From: Opitutales bacterium
GTDB lineage: Bacteria > Verrucomicrobiota > Verrucomicrobiia > Opitutales > Oceanipulchritudinaceae
Assembly: GCA_007123395.1 (NCBI GenBank)
Contig: SKLD01000163.1
Coordinates: 1 to 9,471 of the forward strand
Length of the DNA: 9,471 bases
Direction of reading: 5' to 3'
Part shown: piece by piece, positions 6,869 to 9,471 of the stretch
Position numbering within the stretch: position 1 is the stretch's first letter
Layout of the letters: every line of letters starts with the position of its first letter
The notes under the pieces: model-generated
What the model was told of the DNA's origin: nothing
Seen by the model: only the letters and a program-made list of their open reading frames with translations
The model's database searches: none
Translations under genes and position numbers: made by a program

Positions 6869-7870
6869 ATGGGGCGTGAACGAAAATATGTGTTGATCGG
6901 AGCCTTCGGAATCGGGGCGGTGCTGCTGGCGCTGGCCACGATCCTTACGGTTGGTTCAATGCGGCTGTTCGCGCAAGAGCAGGAGTTCGTCCTCTATTTC
7001 GATGAGTCGGTGAACGGCCTGTCAGTCGGCGCGCCGGTGAAGTTCCGCGGTGTGCCCATCGGGCAGGTGAGCGACATCCGTATTCGCTACAACCAGCGCG
7101 CCGATTCGGCCGCCATACCCGTATTCGGGCGGGTGGACACCCGTCGTATCCACGATGTGCTTGGCGTGGATGTGGATTTCAGCGACCACCGACAGACGGA
7201 AGACTTGGTGAAAGGCGGACTTCGCGCCCGGCTGCAACTGGAGAGCCTCATCACGGGACAGTTGTTTGTTGAGTTGGATTACTTTGAAGAGCCGGATACA
7301 CCTTTCCGCACGCACCAAAAGACTCCCGAGTTCAATGAAATCCCCACTTCCCCGTCAGTGATGGCCCGGGTGGGCACGACAACGTCCGAGCTGTTCGCAC
7401 GGCTCGGGGCGATTGATTTCGAAGGAATGAACCAGTCAATAAAGGAGTTGTTGGACAATACCAACGCTCTCGTCGAGGGAATCGATGGACCGGAGCTGAG
7501 CCGGGCTTTCGTCGCCGCCGCCGACGCCGTGGCCAAGTTTGCGGGCGACGGTTCGCTGGAAGAAATGATCGCCGAAGCGACTGAAACGATGGCGGCGTTC
7601 CGTCGCGTGGCGGACGATCTCGGCGAGCACGCCGGCCCGCTTGTCGACGACGCGCGGGCTTTGATGGCCCGGCTCGCCCTCGCCGTGGATACGTTTGATG
7701 AAATGGCCGGGTCAGTGACGGAAACAATGTCTCCGGACTCGCCGGCGCGCACCGTCTTTGCCGAGGCCATGCGCGAATTCACGCTTGCCGCCCGTGCCAT
7801 GCGCGAGCTGGCCGAGTACTTGGAGCGTAACCCGAGCGCCATTCTTTCCGGAAGGGAACCGCGAAGATGA
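6869..7870 (+). CDS. MCE/MlaD-family lipid-transport protein (PqiB/MlaD-like, single MCE domain)
   Basis: This encodes 333 residues. MCE proteins form hexameric rings or tubes anchored in the inner membrane and pass lipids across the periplasm. Residues 6-30 or so form one N-terminal transmembrane helix. One MCE domain follows (about 38-144), with the signature 'NGLSVGAPVKFRGVPIGQV' (49-67) and, near its end, 'GLRARLQLESLITGQLFVELDYF'. After an 'EIPTSPS' segment the C-terminal half (165-333) is predicted helical, with long Ala/Glu/Asp runs, as in MCE proteins that build a helical needle. A single MCE domain points to the MlaD architecture, while the adjacent lipoprotein points to PqiB/PqiC-type coupling. 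No permease or ATPase gene adjoins it, so it may share one encoded elsewhere. The stop overlaps the next start (ATGA, 7867-7870), showing tight coupling with the lipoprotein. Confidence 0.92.
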   Translation: MGRERKYVLIGAFGIGAVLLALATILTVGSMRLFAQEQEFVLYFDESVNGLSVGAPVKFRGVPIGQVSDIRIRYNQRADSAAIPVFGRVDTRRIHDVLGVDVDFSDHRQTEDLVKGGLRARLQLESLITGQLFVELDYFEEPDTPFRTHQKTPEFNEIPTSPSVMARVGTTTSELFARLGAIDFEGMNQSIKELLDNTNALVEGIDGPELSRAFVAAADAVAKFAGDGSLEEMIAEATETMAAFRRVADDLGEHAGPLVDDARALMARLALAVDTFDEMAGSVTETMSPDSPARTVFAEAMREFTLAARAMRELAEYLERNPSAILSGREPRR

Positions 7871-8475
7871 GTATCTCCCCTTGCGAGAAATCCCTCGCGG
7901 CCCGCCGCCGCGCATCGATTTTCTGCCTTGCCTTCTGCCTGCTCGCGGGTGCTGTCGCGTGCGCGCCCTTCCGGCCGGTGGAGGACGCCGGCCGCTTTTT
8001 CACAATGCGCCCGGTGGAGGATGCGTCTCTCTCCGAAGGCGCGCCCTCTGTCCGCCTCGATTCCCTGCGTGTTCCGGCTTCTCTAGACGGACGCAAGATC
8101 GCCGTTCGTCGGGCCGACGCGGAGATTGATTACAACGTTGTGCGCCTGTGGAGCGAGCCGTTCGGCGATGAAGCGGCGGAGACCCTGCGGGCCTACCTGC
8201 GCCTGCGCGGTATCGACACGCCGCGCGAGGGCGCGGGGACGCTTGGGCGTGTATCCGTGTCCATCGACCGGTTTGATGCGATGGAGGACGGCGCCATCCG
8301 CCTTGAAGCGGCGTGGACGTGGGCGCGCAAGCGCGGGGAGACGCCCCGCCGGTTTCACTTTGACGCCGACGGCTTGTGGGAGCCCGGCGACCATACCTCG
8401 CTCGCTCTCGGCAAAAGCGCATTGTTGAGGCAGCTTGCCGAATCCATGACGGAGGTGCTTCTCGGGCAGGATTGA
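7867..8475 (+). CDS. PqiC-like outer-membrane lipoprotein (ABC-type transport auxiliary family)
   Basis: This encodes 202 residues. The N-terminus is a lipoprotein signal: basic residues (AARRR), a hydrophobic stretch and a lipobox-like AVAC with lipidated C32. The body matches the ABC_trans_aux/PqiC family: 'FFTMRPV' early, then 'VRLDSLRVPASLDGRKIAVRRADAEIDYNVVRLWSEPFGDEAAETLRAYL' in pieces across residues 62-111, where PqiC-like proteins have 'VPxYLDRPQIVxR...W..PL...'. In E. coli PqiC sits in the outer membrane and docks with the PqiB tube. The ATGA overlap with the MCE gene and the shared strand support that partnership. No convincing rho-independent terminator follows; a weak stem (8510-8515 with 8528-8533) lacks a U-tract. 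Confidence 0.85.
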   Translation: MSISPCEKSLAARRRASIFCLAFCLLAGAVACAPFRPVEDAGRFFTMRPVEDASLSEGAPSVRLDSLRVPASLDGRKIAVRRADAEIDYNVVRLWSEPFGDEAAETLRAYLRLRGIDTPREGAGTLGRVSVSIDRFDAMEDGAIRLEAAWTWARKRGETPRRFHFDADGLWEPGDHTSLALGKSALLRQLAESMTEVLLGQD

Positions 8476-8584
8476 CCGCTATCAAATTCTATCCTCAGAA
8501 CTCCTTATTTCGGTGAAGCTATCGTGACACCGAGTGAACGGCTCTGCGGCGTAAATCAATCCGAGGCGCGCGCCGTCCTCCGTG

Positions 8585-8610
8585 GCAGGGTGGTCATCTT
8601 GGCCCCCTGC
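8585..8610. repeat. GC-rich hairpin
   Basis: GCAGGG (8585-8590) pairs perfectly with CCCTGC (8605-8610), and GG (8592-8593) with CC (8603-8604) inside a one-base bulge. No U-tract follows, so it is not an obvious terminator; it is REP-like in size. Confidence 0.5.
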
Positions 8611-8701
8611 TCTGCTGCGCGTGAAAGATTCGGGGCCGTAAGCGCTTGCGCACCGCATCGGCAGGCCGCACGCGCCACGCGCTGCCTGACCCAAATCGAG
8701 G

Positions 8702-8744
8702 TCGCGCCACGATACTTCCGCGCGGAACAGCATCGGTGGCGCGA
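8702..8744. repeat. Strong 43-nt imperfect palindrome
   Basis: TCGCGCCACGAT (8702-8713) pairs with ATC-G-GTGGCGCGA (8732-8744), giving 12 bp with a single bulged G. The loop contains the perfect palindrome TTCCGCGCGGAA (8716-8727). No T-run follows on either strand. This is the size and shape of a REP element or the stem of a small RNA. A competing 7-bp stem (8734-8740 with 8762-8768) overlaps its right arm. Confidence 0.65.
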
Positions 8745-8840
8745 ATCTCAGCCGGCCGCCGGCCACCGCACAGGTTTGCCGCTAAGCCCCTGCATCAACG
8801 GGCCGCCCGAAACCTCGCGGCAAAACCTTAGATTATTTGT

Positions 8841-8931
8841 CTCGAAGAAAATTTTATTGCACTGTATTTCCAGTGTGTGTCATGGATTGCAGGAACCGTG
8901 CGGGGTGCAGCACGAAAATTTTTGCTTCAAG
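8841..8931. repeat. Compound inverted repeat (three-way-junction shape) upstream of RAYT
   Basis: The outer arms are CTCGAAG+AAAATTTT (8841-8855) and AAAATTTT+TG+CTTCAAG (8915-8931): 15 paired positions with one mismatch and a 2-nt bulge. Between them lie two perfect 5-bp hairpins, CACTG/CAGTG (8860-8864, 8871-8875, 6-nt loop) and CGTGC/GCACG (8897-8901, 8910-8914, 8-nt loop). It ends 46 nt before the RAYT start, the place expected for a left-end hairpin of an IS200/IS605-type element or a REP doublet acted on by the transposase. Confidence 0.6.
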
Positions 8932-8977
8932 AAATATTATAAGGTTATAAATCCAAAAACATTAAGCATATTCAAAA

Positions 8978-9471
8978 ATGGGCGAGATTCGTATCAAACT
9001 TGAAGACGGGCCGGCGGTTTACCATGTGACGTCGCGGGTGATTCAGAAGCGGCGGTTGCTGGCGGAGGGTCAGCGGGAGGTGTGGGTGGCGGCGCTACAC
9101 CGTGCGGCGGAGTTCAGCGGGGTGGAGGTGATCACCTACTGTGTGCTGGAGACGCACTTCCATATTCTGGTGCGCATCGATCCGGCGGCGAAAGAGTGTG
9201 ACGACACCACGCTTGTACGGCGCTACCGCGCGCTTTACGGGGAGTCGCGGGCGCAGTGGAGCGGGCTCAACGCGGACGAGTTGGCGCACGCGCTCGCCAA
9301 CGACCCGCCGGAGACGGCGGAGGCGCTGCGGGAGCGCCTGCGCCGTCGCATGGGGGACATCTCGGAGTTCATGCGCACCTTGCGGCAGCGCTACACGCGT
9401 TGGTTCAATCTCGCGCACGGGACGGCGGGGACGCTGTGGGCGGAGCGCTTCGGCAGCGTGCTCGTGCAGGA
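8978..9471 (+). CDS. REP-associated tyrosine transposase (RAYT, Y1 HUH family; 3' end outside window)
   Basis: The frame runs open from ATG 8978 to the right edge (164 complete codons). RAYTs are single-strand HUH nucleases related to IS200/IS605 TnpA that cut at REP hairpins. The protein opens with 'YHVTSRV' (15-21), has the histidine pair in 'THFHILVR' (H60, H62) that binds the catalytic metal, and carries 'FMRTLRQRYTRWFN' (131-144), whose Y139 is the likely nucleophile. 'GTLWAERFGSV' (151-161) is typical of the subgroup found in large environmental genomes. Residues 68-130 are a Glu/Arg/Ala-rich insertion between the HUH and tyrosine motifs. No clear Shine-Dalgarno precedes the ATG; the leader is AT-rich, unlike the coding region. 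The C-terminus, expected within roughly 50-150 further residues, is not visible, so intactness is unknown. Confidence 0.88.
   Translation, partial: MGEIRIKLEDGPAVYHVTSRVIQKRRLLAEGQREVWVAALHRAAEFSGVEVITYCVLETHFHILVRIDPAAKECDDTTLVRRYRALYGESRAQWSGLNADELAHALANDPPETAEALRERLRRRMGDISEFMRTLRQRYTRWFNLAHGTAGTLWAERFGSVLVQ

Larger units (their letters stand above)
8476..8977. other. Gene-poor region between lipoprotein and RAYT
   Basis: Open frames occur on both strands here (for example 8524-9003 plus and 8482-8766 minus), but neither resembles a known protein nor has a good ribosome site. The left part (about 8521-8820) is GC-rich and packed with inverted repeats. The right part (about 8821-8977) turns abruptly AT-rich and holds a compound inverted repeat. 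The sharp composition change suggests an element boundary near 8820. Confidence 0.6.

Noticed and set aside
8510..8533. Terminator after the lipoprotein gene
   Set aside because: The 6-bp stem has a 12-nt loop and no T-run, too weak to call.
8482..8766. 94-codon reverse-strand ORF in the GC-rich spacer
   Set aside because: No recognised motif and no ribosome site, and it runs through the palindromes; it may be a fragment of a dispersed repeat but cannot be supported as a gene.
8521..8820. Possible structural RNA such as RNase P, tmRNA or SRP RNA
   Set aside because: The conserved cores of these RNAs were looked for on both strands and not found.
8524..9003. 159-codon plus-strand ORF crossing into the RAYT
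   Set aside because: It changes composition midway, overlaps the RAYT start out of frame and resembles no protein family.
1..9471. CRISPR array or tRNA genes
   Set aside because: No regularly spaced direct repeats and no tRNA-like cloverleaf with a T-loop were seen.

Overview
The window is a GC-rich bacterial chromosome segment with Gram-negative envelope genes: an actin-like MreB, an AsmA-like (YdbH-type) protein, an MCE/MlaD protein, an outer-membrane lipoprotein of the PqiC kind and a LolA/LolB-like secreted protein. The combination with a bacterial-type lysine 2,3-aminomutase and a REP-associated tyrosine transposase (RAYT) would fit Verrucomicrobiota (Opitutia-like). That assignment is only an impression from protein style; the sequence does not prove it.

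Layout. (1) 1-922, minus strand: the first 307 codons of mreB, running off the left edge. (2) 923-1160: divergent intergenic region with a candidate mreB promoter. (3) 1161-5154, plus strand: a two-gene unit of a secreted LolA/LolB-like protein and a 1074-residue AsmA/YdbH-type protein with a clear internal tandem duplication. (4) 5145-5489, minus strand: an ArsR-family repressor whose 3' end overlaps the large gene by 10 bp. (5) 5490-5627: a divergent control region with two consensus-like promoters around an ATTC-N8-GAAT palindrome. (6) 5628-8475, plus strand: a likely operon of lysine 2,3-aminomutase (kamA), an MCE (MlaD/PqiB-like) protein and a PqiC-like lipoprotein, the last two sharing an ATGA overlap. 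(7) 8476-8977: 502 bp without a convincing gene, made of a GC-rich part with several strong hairpins and an AT-rich part holding a 91-nt compound inverted repeat. (8) 8978-9471: a RAYT gene cut by the right edge.

How the parts fit. Both plus-strand units encode proteins expected to move lipid or lipoprotein between inner and outer membrane: an AsmA-like bridge plus a LolA/LolB-like carrier, and an MCE protein plus its outer-membrane lipoprotein. The most unusual arrangement is the second unit. Lysine 2,3-aminomutase occupies the position where an MlaE/MlaF-type permease and ATPase would usually precede an MCE gene, and the whole set is divergent from an ArsR regulator with a palindrome placed to control both directions. 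The right end looks like a RAYT locus with adjacent hairpin elements, either REP-like sequences or an IS200/IS605-like left end.
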